Positions 1-6,090 of a stretch of DNA of 18,393 bases are shown piece by piece. The notes below the pieces were generated by a model. That model made no database searches. It saw nothing but the letters and a program-made list of their open reading frames with translations, and had not been told where the DNA came from. Positions within the stretch are counted from its first letter, which is position 1, and every line of letters begins with the position of its first letter. Position numbers and translations under genes: made by a program. This DNA comes from Anaerolinea thermophila (GTDB lineage: Bacteria; Chloroflexota; Anaerolineae; Anaerolineales; Villigracilaceae), in the NCBI GenBank assembly GCA_022729775.1, contig DZBA01000021.1, positions 1 through 18,393 on the forward strand, written 5' to 3'.

Positions 1-29
1 ACTTCCGAATTCTTTGAGAATTCGGAAGT
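1..29. terminator. Perfect 13-bp stem-loop just after mazG (possible terminator)
   Basis: Positions 1-13 and 17-29 are exact reverse complements, separated by the 3-base loop TTG. The hairpin begins 9 nt beyond the mazG stop codon on the minus strand, which is where a transcription terminator would lie. The U-tract that would prove intrinsic termination would fall to the left of base 1 and cannot be seen. It could equally be a simple palindromic repeat. Confidence 0.45.
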
Positions 30-38
30 CTCATATCA

Positions 39-1130
39 TCACATCCCCAACTTCTTCGCCTCGTCCCAAAACGCGTCCATCTCTTCCAGCGTCATATCGG
101 ACAGGTTGCGCCCCTGCTTTTTTGCGGATTGTTCCACGTAGCCGAACCTTTTCTTGAACTTGAGATTCGTCCCGCGCAGCGCGGATTCCGCGTCCACTTT
201 CTTCCAACGCGCAAGGTTGACCAGCACAAAGAACAAATCGCCCAACTCCACGGCGACCTCGTCCGCGTTTTGCGCGGTCTTCACCTCCTCGATTTCCTCG
301 CGGATTTTCTCCAGCACGCTTTCGATTTCGCGCCAGTCGAATCCCACCCGCGCGGCGCGGTCTTGGTACTCCTGCGCCTGCGTCAAAGCCGGCAGCGCGG
401 CAGGCACGCCGTCCAACAAGCCTTTATCCTGCTTTTTGCCTTTTCTTTCCTTCTCCTTCAACTTCTCCCAGCTTTGCAGCACGCCGTTAACGTCCTGCGC
501 TTGCGCGTCCCCAAACACGTGCGGATGACGGCGGACGATTTTATCGTAAATATGTTTGATGACCTGCGTCATCGTAAACTCTTCATATTCATAACCAATT
601 TGCGAATTCAAGACAATTTGCAAAAGCAAATCGCCGAACTCCTCGCGCATCGCGTCTACATCGTCATCATCCATCGCGGACAAGGTCTCATAAGATTCTT
701 CGAGCAAATGCGTCCGCAGGGTTTGATGGGTTTGCTCTCGATCCCAGGGACAGCCATCCGGCGCGCGCAAATGCGCAATAATCTCCGCGAACGATTCAAA
801 CGAAGTCCCCTCCGCCAGAGGTGGCAGATAAAAGCAGGTTGAAGGTGTAAGGTTTAAGGTCGAAGGTTGCAAGTCGCTCAATCTTTCAACTTTCAACGTT
901 GAACATTCAACCCAAGTTACTCCTTGTTCTTTAGGGTAAACGGTGAGTAAAACAGTTTTCACCTGCGCGACCAACTCTGGGGAATCGAATCCGAACAGCA
1001 GCGCGGGGATGTCCGGGGGCGCGGGAAAAACATGCGCGGCGGAAAGAGTCCGCGCGTCGAGCAGGGTCAAGCGCGCGGGTGGTTCAATCTGAAGCGTGTC
1101 AAAAACGGAAGAAATTAACTTGAAGTCCAT
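39..1130 (-). CDS. mazG: MazG nucleoside triphosphate pyrophosphohydrolase with partial N-terminal domain
   Basis: MazG hydrolyses (d)NTPs to NMP and pyrophosphate, cleaning aberrant nucleotides from the pool in the cytoplasm. The 363-residue protein has two MazG repeats. The first has the metal-binding ExxE/ExxD set E145, E148, E164, D167, next to the CPWDREQTH signature at 127-135. The second has E279, E282, E295, D298. Residues 1-75 resemble, from memory of YabN-type proteins, the end of a tetrapyrrole-methylase-like domain, so this may be a truncated version of that fusion. Residues about 73-99 are translated from a 7-nt-periodic palindromic repeat. The ATG at 1130 is chosen because AAGGAA precedes it; the upstream in-frame ATG at 1178 lies inside another repeat and would add 16 repeat-encoded residues. 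The gene sits 138 nt after rpsI and may be cotranscribed, since I see no intrinsic terminator between them. Confidence 0.93.
   Translation of the reverse strand: MDFKLISSVFDTLQIEPPARLTLLDARTLSAAHVFPAPPDIPALLFGFDSPELVAQVKTVLLTVYPKEQGVTWVECSTLKVERLSDLQPSTLNLTPSTCFYLPPLAEGTSFESFAEIIAHLRAPDGCPWDREQTHQTLRTHLLEESYETLSAMDDDDVDAMREEFGDLLLQIVLNSQIGYEYEEFTMTQVIKHIYDKIVRRHPHVFGDAQAQDVNGVLQSWEKLKEKERKGKKQDKGLLDGVPAALPALTQAQEYQDRAARVGFDWREIESVLEKIREEIEEVKTAQNADEVAVELGDLFFVLVNLARWKKVDAESALRGTNLKFKKRFGYVEQSAKKQGRNLSDMTLEEMDAFWDEAKKLGM
837..913. repeat. Heptamer-phased palindromic repeat inside mazG
   Basis: The left half reads as 7-mers TTGAAGG, TGTAAGG, TTTAAGG, TCGAAGG, TTGCAAG. The right half reads ATCTTTC, AACTTTC, AACGTTG, AACATTC, AACC. 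The ends GGTTGAA (837-843) and TTCAACC (906-912) are exact reverse complements. The element lies wholly within the mazG reading frame and keeps it open, because three 7-mers equal seven codons. It belongs with the other three heptamer elements in this window. Confidence 0.8.
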
Positions 1131-1144
1131 AAAATTCCTTAAAA

Positions 1145-1214
1145 GCGTAATCCGTAATTCGCAACCCGCAACTCGCAAAAATTACGAATTACGCATCACG
1201 CATTACGGATTATT
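1145..1214. repeat. Heptamer-phased palindromic repeat between rpsI and mazG
   Basis: Ten consecutive 7-mers can be read: GCGTAAT, CCGTAAT, TCGCAAC, CCGCAAC, TCGCAAA, AATTACG, AATTACG, CATCACG, CATTACG, GATTATT. The left half is roughly the reverse complement of the right, with the 11-base ends TAATCCGTAAT and ATTACGGATTA matching exactly. It occupies half of the 138-nt intergenic space and ends a few bases upstream of the mazG Shine-Dalgarno sequence, so it would lie in the mazG leader if transcribed from upstream. Confidence 0.85.
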
Positions 1215-1268
1215 TTTTTATATCAACATGCCACGCGACGCTATGTCGCATGACACAGGAACACTGAA

Positions 1269-1661
1269 TTAGCGCTTGGTATAAGTAGGCGCCTTGCGGG
1301 CTTTCTTAAGACCGGGTTTCTTGCGTTCCTTCACGCGGGCATCGCGTGTCAGCAAACCCTTCTTGCGCAGGGCGGCAGTCCAGTTTGCGTCCATCAGCTG
1401 CAATGCGCGGGCAATGCCCAAACGCACAGATTCAGTCTGACCCGCAACGCCGCCGCCGTTGACCAGAACGGTCACGTCGTATCTAGCTGCTTCCTGTCCG
1501 ACCGCGCTGAATGGGCGCATGATGTCTTCCACATCGCCCTGGCGGGTGAAGAACGCCGCGCCTTCTTTTTCATTGACGGTGAACTTTCCGCTGCCGCTCA
1601 TCACGCGCACGCGGGCGGTGCTTTCCTTGCGTCTGCCAATGCCTTCATAAAATTGAGTCAT
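1269..1661 (-). CDS. rpsI: Small-subunit ribosomal protein S9 (uS9)
   Basis: uS9 binds 16S rRNA in the 30S head, and its C-terminal tail reaches the P-site tRNA. The 130-residue protein has the family start YEGIGRRKESTARVRV, the central GGGVAGQ(T/S) region around residues 69-75 and the basic tail ending in TYTKR with the terminal Lys-Arg that contacts tRNA. Length is typical for bacteria. The ATG at 1661 is preceded by GAGGT at about 9 nt. It follows rplM by 15 nt, the near-universal rplM-rpsI pair. No clear terminator follows; the gap to mazG holds a heptamer repeat. Confidence 0.98.
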   Translation of the reverse strand: MTQFYEGIGRRKESTARVRVMSGSGKFTVNEKEGAAFFTRQGDVEDIMRPFSAVGQEAARYDVTVLVNGGGVAGQTESVRLGIARALQLMDANWTAALRKKGLLTRDARVKERKKPGLKKARKAPTYTKR

Positions 1662-1676
1662 ATTTCACTTACCTCT

Positions 1677-2120
1677 TTATTCCAAAGCTTTTGGGGCTTG
1701 CACGTTATGCGGGTGTTCAGGTCCCGCATAGATCTTCAAGCGTTTCAACACAGCGCGTCCCATGCGGTTGTGCGGCAACATGCCCCACACTGCGTCGCGC
1801 AAAGCGCGGTCAGGGTGCGTCGCCAGCTGGTCGCGCAGCGAGATGCTCTTCAAACCACCGGGATAGCCGGAATGGTTGTAATAAATTTTGCTTGTCAGCT
1901 TGCTGCTGGTCTTTGTGCCGGTCACGGTCACGCGCTCGGCATTGACCACCACGACAAAATCGCCCATTTCCACGCCGGGCGTGAAGGTGGGTTTATGTTT
2001 GCCAAGCAGGACATGCGCAATGCGCGCGGCAAGACGCCCGAGGGTTTGCCCTTCGGCATTGACCAGAATCCAGTCGCGCTGGATCTCAGCAGCTTTCGGA
2101 TAGTACGTTTTCTGTTGCAC
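1677..2120 (-). CDS. rplM: Large-subunit ribosomal protein L13 (uL13), GTG start
   Basis: uL13 is an early-assembly 50S protein that binds 23S rRNA. The sequence shows the family pattern: RDWILVNAEGQTLGRLA near the N-terminus, the GDFVVVVNAERVTVTGTK strand region, YYNHSGYPGG, and HNRMGR in the C-terminal half. An earlier in-frame GTG at 2129 would give 150 residues, but that GTG overlaps the SD sequence GGAG itself. The GTG at 2120, 8 nt after GGAG, is the plausible start and gives 147 residues beginning MQQKTYY. With this start the gene does not overlap truA but begins 5 nt after the truA stop; the SD sequence is encoded by the last truA codons. rpsI follows after 15 nt. Confidence 0.96.
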   Translation of the reverse strand: MQQKTYYPKAAEIQRDWILVNAEGQTLGRLAARIAHVLLGKHKPTFTPGVEMGDFVVVVNAERVTVTGTKTSSKLTSKIYYNHSGYPGGLKSISLRDQLATHPDRALRDAVWGMLPHNRMGRAVLKRLKIYAGPEHPHNVQAPKALE

Positions 2121-2125
2121 TTTCG

Positions 2126-2875
2126 TCACTCCGTTTCGTTTCTATATGTTACTTTTACCAGCGTCAACCCTTGCGCGGGCGCAAGCCCGGCGGGGAATTT
2201 TTCCTGCTTCGATAAAGCGCTTCGGATTTTATCAACCGAATGTTTACCCTGCGCGACAGACACCTGCGCAAAGACCAACCTTCTCACCATGCGATACAAG
2301 AACGCGTCTGCCCTGACCACGAACTGCCACTCGCCATCGGGCATTTGTCTCCACTCGGATTTTGTCACCGTGCGCGCCGTCGTGCCTTGCGGCGTTGTGG
2401 GCGAACCAAAGGCGGCAAAATCATGTGTGCCGAGGAAAACATTTGCATTCTGAACGAGCGCCTCCCCATCGAAGGATGGGAACACGCGCCATAAAAATCG
2501 CTCGCGGGTCGGGTCGCGGGTCGGGTCACTGAACAGGCGGTAGCGATATTCGCGCGCAGTCGCATCGAAGCGCGGATGGAAATCATCCGCCGCGCAGGAT
2601 ACGCTCCGCGCCGCAATATCAGAGGGGAGGTTTGCGTTCAGCGCGCGGTGTAATTCGTCTTCGGAATGTGACCATTCCAAGTCAAACGAAACCACCTGCC
2701 CGCTCGCGTGGACTCCCGAGTCCGTCCTGCCTGCCAGTATGACCGATTTTGCAGACCAGCCTAACTTGCAAAGCGCTTTTTCAAATTCGCCTTGCACTGT
2801 TCTCGCATTTGCCTGTCTCTGGCTTCCTTGAAAGCCAGAGCCGTCATAAGCAAGGATCGCTTGGTAACGTGCCAT
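2126..2875 (-). CDS. truA: tRNA pseudouridine(38-40) synthase TruA
   Basis: TruA isomerises uridines 38-40 in the anticodon arm of tRNAs. The 249-residue protein has the catalytic signature GRTDSGVHASGQ with Asp52 as nucleophile, an N-terminal YDGSGFQGSQRQ segment, ALNANLPSDIAA near residue 90, and the C-terminal FLYRMVRRL motif. Length is normal for the family. The start ATG at 2875 has no recognisable Shine-Dalgarno sequence, because the whole 74-nt gap to rplQ is filled by a heptamer-phased repeat; translation may rely on weak initiation. The last codons carry GGAG, the SD sequence for rplM. truA between rplQ and rplM is a common bacterial arrangement. Confidence 0.96.
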   Translation of the reverse strand: MARYQAILAYDGSGFQGSQRQANARTVQGEFEKALCKLGWSAKSVILAGRTDSGVHASGQVVSFDLEWSHSEDELHRALNANLPSDIAARSVSCAADDFHPRFDATAREYRYRLFSDPTRDPTRERFLWRVFPSFDGEALVQNANVFLGTHDFAAFGSPTTPQGTTARTVTKSEWRQMPDGEWQFVVRADAFLYRMVRRLVFAQVSVAQGKHSVDKIRSALSKQEKFPAGLAPAQGLTLVKVTYRNETE

Positions 2876-2880
2876 TACTT

Positions 2881-2949
2881 GAATGCAGAAGTAAGAATGT
2901 AGAATGAAGAATTTGGTGTTCTACATTCTGCATTTTGCATTCTGGTTTC
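2881..2949. repeat. Heptamer-phased palindromic repeat between rplQ and truA
   Basis: 7-mers GAATGCA, GAAGTAA, GAATGTA, GAATGAA, GAATTTG are followed by GTGTTCT, ACATTCT, GCATTTT, GCATTCT. GAATGCA (2881-2887) pairs with TGCATTC (2936-2942), and GAATGTAGAA (2895-2904) pairs with TTCTACATTC (2919-2928). The repeat fills the whole rplQ-truA gap, abutting the rplQ stop codon and leaving 5 nt before the truA start. Confidence 0.85.
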
Positions 2950-3327
2950 TTATTCTTCCACTAACTCCAAAACAACCATCTCAGCAGAATCGCCGAGGCG
3001 GGGTCCGAGTTTGGTCACACGAGTATAACCGCCGGGGCGGCTGGCAAAGCGCGGGGCAATGTCATCGAACAAACGCTTGATGAGCTGGTTGTCGCCCAGT
3101 TCAGAAATTGCCATGCGGCGCGCATGAACCTTCTGTTCGGCGGTACCTTCCGCGCTGTTGCGGGCAAGCGTAATCAAGCGTTCAGCATCACCGCGAATGG
3201 CGGCAGCTTTGGCTTTGGTGGTTTGAATACGCTCGTGCGTAAACAATTGTTTGATCAGGTTGCGCCGCAGGGCGATACGCGCGCCTTTGGTGCGTCCCAG
3301 TCTATAACCTGCTACTGAATGTCGCAT
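2950..3327 (-). CDS. rplQ: Large-subunit ribosomal protein L17 (bL17)
   Basis: bL17 is a bacterial 50S protein near the peptide exit side. The 125-residue sequence begins MRHSVAGYRLGRTKGAR and contains the conserved stretch LRRNLIKQLFTHERIQTT followed by KAKAAAIRGDAERLITLA, and the C-terminal GGYTRVTKLGPRLGD. Length is typical. The ATG at 3327 follows the rpoA stop by 2 nt, and its SD sequence (GGAGAG) is inside the last rpoA codons, suggesting translational coupling. It ends the classical alpha operon; the next gene, truA, lies beyond a repeat-filled gap. Confidence 0.98.
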   Translation of the reverse strand: MRHSVAGYRLGRTKGARIALRRNLIKQLFTHERIQTTKAKAAAIRGDAERLITLARNSAEGTAEQKVHARRMAISELGDNQLIKRLFDDIAPRFASRPGGYTRVTKLGPRLGDSAEMVVLELVEE

Positions 3328-3329
3328 CT

Positions 3330-4298
3330 CTAACTCTCCGAAGTGTTATCTTTCAAAAATCCCTTTTCGCGCATTTTGTCGCGGAGCTCATCAAGGCTCT
3401 TTTCGCCAAAATTGCGGATGGACATGACCGCGCTCTCGCCCTTCTCAAGAAGGTCAAGCACGTCGCCGACAGTGGTGATGCCCGTGCGCTTCAACGAATT
3501 GAAGACGCGGACCGAAAGGTCGAGGGCTTCGACGGGCGTTTCCGCCAGTTCACTGCTCAAACGGCTGCCGGAAGATTCGCGCTCAACCGCCACTGCAAGC
3601 ATTTCTTCGTTGATGCCTGCAACATAACGCAGGTGGTCAATGAGGATGCGGGCAGAGGAGCTCAAGGCGCGTTCCGGTGAGATGGCGCCGTCAGTCCAAA
3701 TTTCAAGGATTAATTTATCGTAGTTCGTGCTTTGCCCAACGCGGGCAGAAGCCACTTCCCAATTGACGCGCTTTACAGGGCTGTAAATGGCGTCTACGGG
3801 GAGTTCGCCAATGGGCATGTGTCCCATGCGTTCATTGGCAGGGGAATAACCGCGTCCGCGCTCGACCATAAATTCAATGTCGAGTTTGGTTTTGGGGTTA
3901 TCCACCGTAAAAAGATACAGGTCAGGGTTAACGATCTCGATCTCTGGCGGCGCAATAATATCCGCCGCAGTGACCGTCCCCTCGCCGCGCACTTCAAGGT
4001 GCATACGGGCGCTATCCACACCGTCTAACTTGATGCGGATTTGCTTGATCTGCAGCATAACCTGAATTACATCTTCACGCACGCCCGGGATGTCGCTAAA
4101 TTCATGCAAAACATCCGCAACACGAATGGAAGTGATCGCTGCACCCTCCAGGGAGGAAAGCAGGACGCGCCGCAGGGCATTTCCCAACGTCACGCCATAG
4201 CCGCCTTCCAGGGGGCTGATTACGAATTTGCCGTAGTTTCGAGCTTCTGCTTCACGCTCGATCTTAGGCATAACCATATTCGTGATGATACCTGTCAC
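3330..4298 (-). CDS. rpoA: DNA-directed RNA polymerase subunit alpha
   Basis: Alpha dimerises to nucleate RNA polymerase assembly and contacts UP elements and activators. The 322-residue protein has the N-terminal dimerisation domain (about residues 10-235, with the GYGVTLGNALRRVLLSSLEG signature at 33-52). A short acidic linker follows, then the helix-hairpin-helix C-terminal domain (about 255-315). The residues matching E. coli DNA-contact R265 and N268 are present as R264 and N267 in SVRVFNSLK, and NFGEKS is at 296-301. The GTG at 4298 is supported by AGGTGA just upstream; the ATG at 4277 (residue 8) is the alternative with a weaker SD sequence. A 74-nt gap with a hairpin separates it from rpsD. 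Confidence 0.98.
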   Translation of the reverse strand: MTGIITNMVMPKIEREAEARNYGKFVISPLEGGYGVTLGNALRRVLLSSLEGAAITSIRVADVLHEFSDIPGVREDVIQVMLQIKQIRIKLDGVDSARMHLEVRGEGTVTAADIIAPPEIEIVNPDLYLFTVDNPKTKLDIEFMVERGRGYSPANERMGHMPIGELPVDAIYSPVKRVNWEVASARVGQSTNYDKLILEIWTDGAISPERALSSSARILIDHLRYVAGINEEMLAVAVERESSGSRLSSELAETPVEALDLSVRVFNSLKRTGITTVGDVLDLLEKGESAVMSIRNFGEKSLDELRDKMREKGFLKDNTSES

Positions 4299-4327
4299 GG
4301 TTCACCTATCCCTTATCAAATACATCA

Positions 4328-4353
4328 GGTCGGAGAATATTGTGCCCCCGACC
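4328..4353 (-). promoter_or_regulatory. Stem-loop in the rpsD-rpoA gap
   Basis: GGTCGG (4328-4333) and CCGACC (4348-4353) are exact reverse complements around a 14-nt loop, in the 74-nt gap before rpoA. No U-tract follows, so it is not an intrinsic terminator. It could be a translational control or RNA-processing site in the rpoA leader. The stem is short, so this is only a candidate. Confidence 0.3.
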
Positions 4354-4372
4354 CAATGCGTACTGTGGAGGA

Positions 4373-5029
4373 TTAGCGTCTGGAATAGTATTCGACGATC
4401 AATTGTTCGTCGAGACTTCCGTCAATTTCAGCACGTTCGGGCATGCGCGCGATTGTGCCGGACATGTTCTTGATGTCGCGGTTGAGCCAGCTGGGGGAGG
4501 TGCGCTTTTCGGCGTAATCACCCAATTCCTTGAAATAGAATAATTTGCTGGAGCCTTCACGCACGGTAATCACATCGCCTTCGCTCAAAAGCATGGAAGG
4601 CACATCGGTACGGCGACCGTTTACAGTGAAATGACCATGCGTCACGAGCAGGCGAGCCTGCGCGCGGCTGGAGGAAAAACCGAGGCGGAAGACGATATTA
4701 TCGAGACGCGATTCAAGGATTTGGAGCAGGTTCAAGCCTGTCAAACCACGGCGAGTGATCGCGGTATCATAATAGCGGCGGAACTGGCGTTCCATAACAC
4801 CGTAAATACGGCGGGCTTTCTGCTTTGCGCGCAATTGGCGGGCAAAGTCAGAGGTGCGTCCCGTTCCCATGCCCTTACCGCCACGACCAGCGGTGCGACC
4901 ATGTTGACCGGGAGCAAAACTGCGCTTTTCAAAAGCGCACTTGGGGGTGAAACAACGCTCACCCTTCAAATAAAGTTTTTCGCCTTCGCGACGGCAAAGT
5001 TTACAAACTGCACTTAATGATTTGGACAT
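4373..5029 (-). CDS. rpsD: Small-subunit ribosomal protein S4 (uS4), four-cysteine form
   Basis: uS4 is a primary 16S rRNA binder that nucleates 30S body assembly; in many bacteria it also represses its own operon. The 218-residue protein carries the N-terminal zinc-type cysteines C9, C12, C26 and C31, then the GQHG region. The S4 RNA-binding domain (ESRLDNIVFRLGF, ARLLVTHGHFTVNGR) follows, then the C-terminal EYYSRR end. An in-frame TTG at 5035 exists, but the ATG at 5029, 8 nt after GAGGT, matches the family start. The length is slightly above the usual 200-208 residues. It follows rpsK by 17 nt. Confidence 0.98.
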   Translation of the reverse strand: MSKSLSAVCKLCRREGEKLYLKGERCFTPKCAFEKRSFAPGQHGRTAGRGGKGMGTGRTSDFARQLRAKQKARRIYGVMERQFRRYYDTAITRRGLTGLNLLQILESRLDNIVFRLGFSSSRAQARLLVTHGHFTVNGRRTDVPSMLLSEGDVITVREGSSKLFYFKELGDYAEKRTSPSWLNRDIKNMSGTIARMPERAEIDGSLDEQLIVEYYSRR

Positions 5030-5046
5030 AAACAACTACCTCAAAA

Positions 5047-5451
5047 CTAAACACGTCGTCTTTTCGGAGGACGGCAACCGTTGTGCGGGACCGGCGTAAT
5101 ATCCGAAATTGAGCGGACTTTCAAACCCATGGCTTGTACGGCGCGGATCGCGTTTTCGCGTCCGGGTCCAGGTCCTTTGACGTACAAATCCACTTCCTGC
5201 AAACCCAGTTGTTGAGCGGCTTTGAGCGCCTGCTCGGCAGCGAGGCGGGCAGCGAAGGGCGTACTCTTGCGGGAACCTTTGAAGCCAGCGGAACCGGCAG
5301 AACCCCAGGAAACAGTGTTGCCTTCGGTATCTGTCACAGTTACGATGGTATTGTTGAAAGAAGCAAAGATATGCACCTGTCCGGAGGATAAGGTGCGCTT
5401 TCCTTTTTTCGCGCCAGAGGCGCGGCGGGTGGAACGAACACTTTGAGCCAT
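5047..5451 (-). CDS. rpsK: Small-subunit ribosomal protein S11 (uS11)
   Basis: uS11 sits on the 30S platform near the E site and the mRNA exit. The 134-residue protein has an N-terminal basic tail, the conserved GQVHIFASFNNTIVTVTD segment, KGSRKSTPFAAR (anti-SD groove contact), GPGPGRENAIRA, and the invariant C-terminus ending HNGCRPPKRRRV. Length is typical. The SD sequence is unremarkable (AAAGG about 12 nt upstream). It sits between rpsM (26 nt) and rpsD (17 nt) in the standard alpha-operon order. Confidence 0.99.
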   Translation of the reverse strand: MAQSVRSTRRASGAKKGKRTLSSGQVHIFASFNNTIVTVTDTEGNTVSWGSAGSAGFKGSRKSTPFAARLAAEQALKAAQQLGLQEVDLYVKGPGPGRENAIRAVQAMGLKVRSISDITPVPHNGCRPPKRRRV

Positions 5452-5477
5452 TTTTCTCTATAACCTTTCGGACGGGA

Positions 5478-5861
5478 TTACTTCTTAGCGCCCTTGCGGC
5501 GTCCGCGCCCGGCAACGGTTTTCTTGGTGCCTTTGCGCGTGCGCGCATTGGTGCGCGTGCGCTGACCGCGAACGGGCAGATTGCGGCGGTGACGCAAACC
5601 GCGATAAGAGCCGATTTCGATCAGGCGCTTGATGTTCAATTGAACTTCGCGGCGCAGATCACCTTCGACTTTGTAATGCTTGGAAATATATTCGCGAATG
5701 GCGGTAGCATCCGCTTCGCTTAAATCTTTGATACGCGTATCCGGGTTTATCTTGGTAACAGCCAAAATCTCATGGGAGCGCGTCAGCCCAATACCAAACA
5801 GGTATGTCAAGCCGATTTCAACCCGCTTGTTGCGGGGCAGGTCAACACCTTCAATTCTCAT
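5478..5861 (-). CDS. rpsM: Small-subunit ribosomal protein S13 (uS13)
   Basis: uS13 forms the 30S-50S bridge B1 and its tail contacts P-site tRNA. The 127-residue sequence starts MRIEGVDLPRNKRVEIGLTY, continues with the helix-turn-helix IGLTRSHEIL, the segment IGSYRGLRHRRNLPVRGQRT, and the highly basic C-terminal tail typical of the family. The start follows rpmJ by 11 nt with a weak GGTG as SD sequence, so it may depend on coupling to rpmJ translation. Confidence 0.99.
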   Translation of the reverse strand: MRIEGVDLPRNKRVEIGLTYLFGIGLTRSHEILAVTKINPDTRIKDLSEADATAIREYISKHYKVEGDLRREVQLNIKRLIEIGSYRGLRHRRNLPVRGQRTRTNARTRKGTKKTVAGRGRRKGAKK

Positions 5862-5872
5862 AGGTCACCACA

Positions 5873-5986
5873 CTAACCCTGTCTTTGTTTATGTTTTGGA
5901 TTTTCACAAATGATGTACACAATTCCCTTGCGCCGAATGATGCGGCACTTGGAACAGCGCTTACGGATGGAGGGCGAAACTTTCAT
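5873..5986 (-). CDS. rpmJ: Large-subunit ribosomal protein L36 (bL36), zinc-binding form
   Basis: bL36 is a tiny zinc-binding 50S protein. The 37-residue ORF reads MKVSPSIRKRCSKCR and then RRKGIVYIICENPKHKQRQG, with the zinc ligands C11, C14, C27 and H32 of the C+ form. Its length equals that of the standard family member. The ATG at 5986 is preceded by AAGGAG at 8 nt. It starts 104 nt after map, in a gap with a good promoter candidate, and is followed by rpsM after 11 nt. In most bacteria infA lies directly before rpmJ; here it does not. Confidence 0.98.
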   Translation of the reverse strand: MKVSPSIRKRCSKCRIIRRKGIVYIICENPKHKQRQG

Positions 5987-6036
5987 TATTCAACTCCTTG
6001 CTTTCGCAACTTTATGCTTTGACAGCCAAAGTTCTA

Positions 6037-6065
6037 ATTATACTGGCACTTTTTCAATTCGTCTA
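6037..6065 (-). promoter_or_regulatory. Sigma70-type promoter upstream of rpmJ
   Basis: On the minus strand the map-rpmJ gap reads TAGACG, a 17-nt spacer, then TATAAT. The -10 box (6037-6042) is a perfect consensus, the -35 box (6060-6065) matches TTGACA at four of six positions, and the spacing is optimal. The region around it is AT-rich compared with the flanking genes. Transcription would start about 40-45 nt before the rpmJ ATG, giving the alpha-operon genes their own promoter. Confidence 0.6.
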
Positions 6066-6090
6066 TATTTTATACGGTCACTCTGCTGGT

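Noticed and set aside
129..842. Long plus-strand open frame opposite mazG (237 codons)
   Set aside because: It is antisense to a clear MazG domain protein, its translation is low-complexity and it has no recognisable motif.
1227..1252. Inverted repeat CATGC...GCATG with an alternative GCGAC/GTCGC stem after rpsI, considered as a terminator
   Set aside because: On the minus strand it is followed by an A-run, not a U-run, so it is not an intrinsic terminator for rpsI; the two stems are short and mutually exclusive.
2120..2129. GTG at 2129 as the rplM start with a 4-nt overlap with truA
   Set aside because: The GTG overlaps the Shine-Dalgarno sequence itself; the GTG at 2120 is correctly spaced and matches the family N-terminus.
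1653..2453. Plus-strand open frame of 266 codons opposite rplM and truA
   Set aside because: It spans two conserved minus-strand genes and their junction; a shadow frame caused by the GC-rich codon pattern.
5036..5548. Second minus-strand frame of 170 codons overlapping rpsK and the end of rpsM
   Set aside because: It is out of frame with the clear S11 and S13 proteins, and its sequence is an arginine- and cysteine-rich frame-shift shadow.
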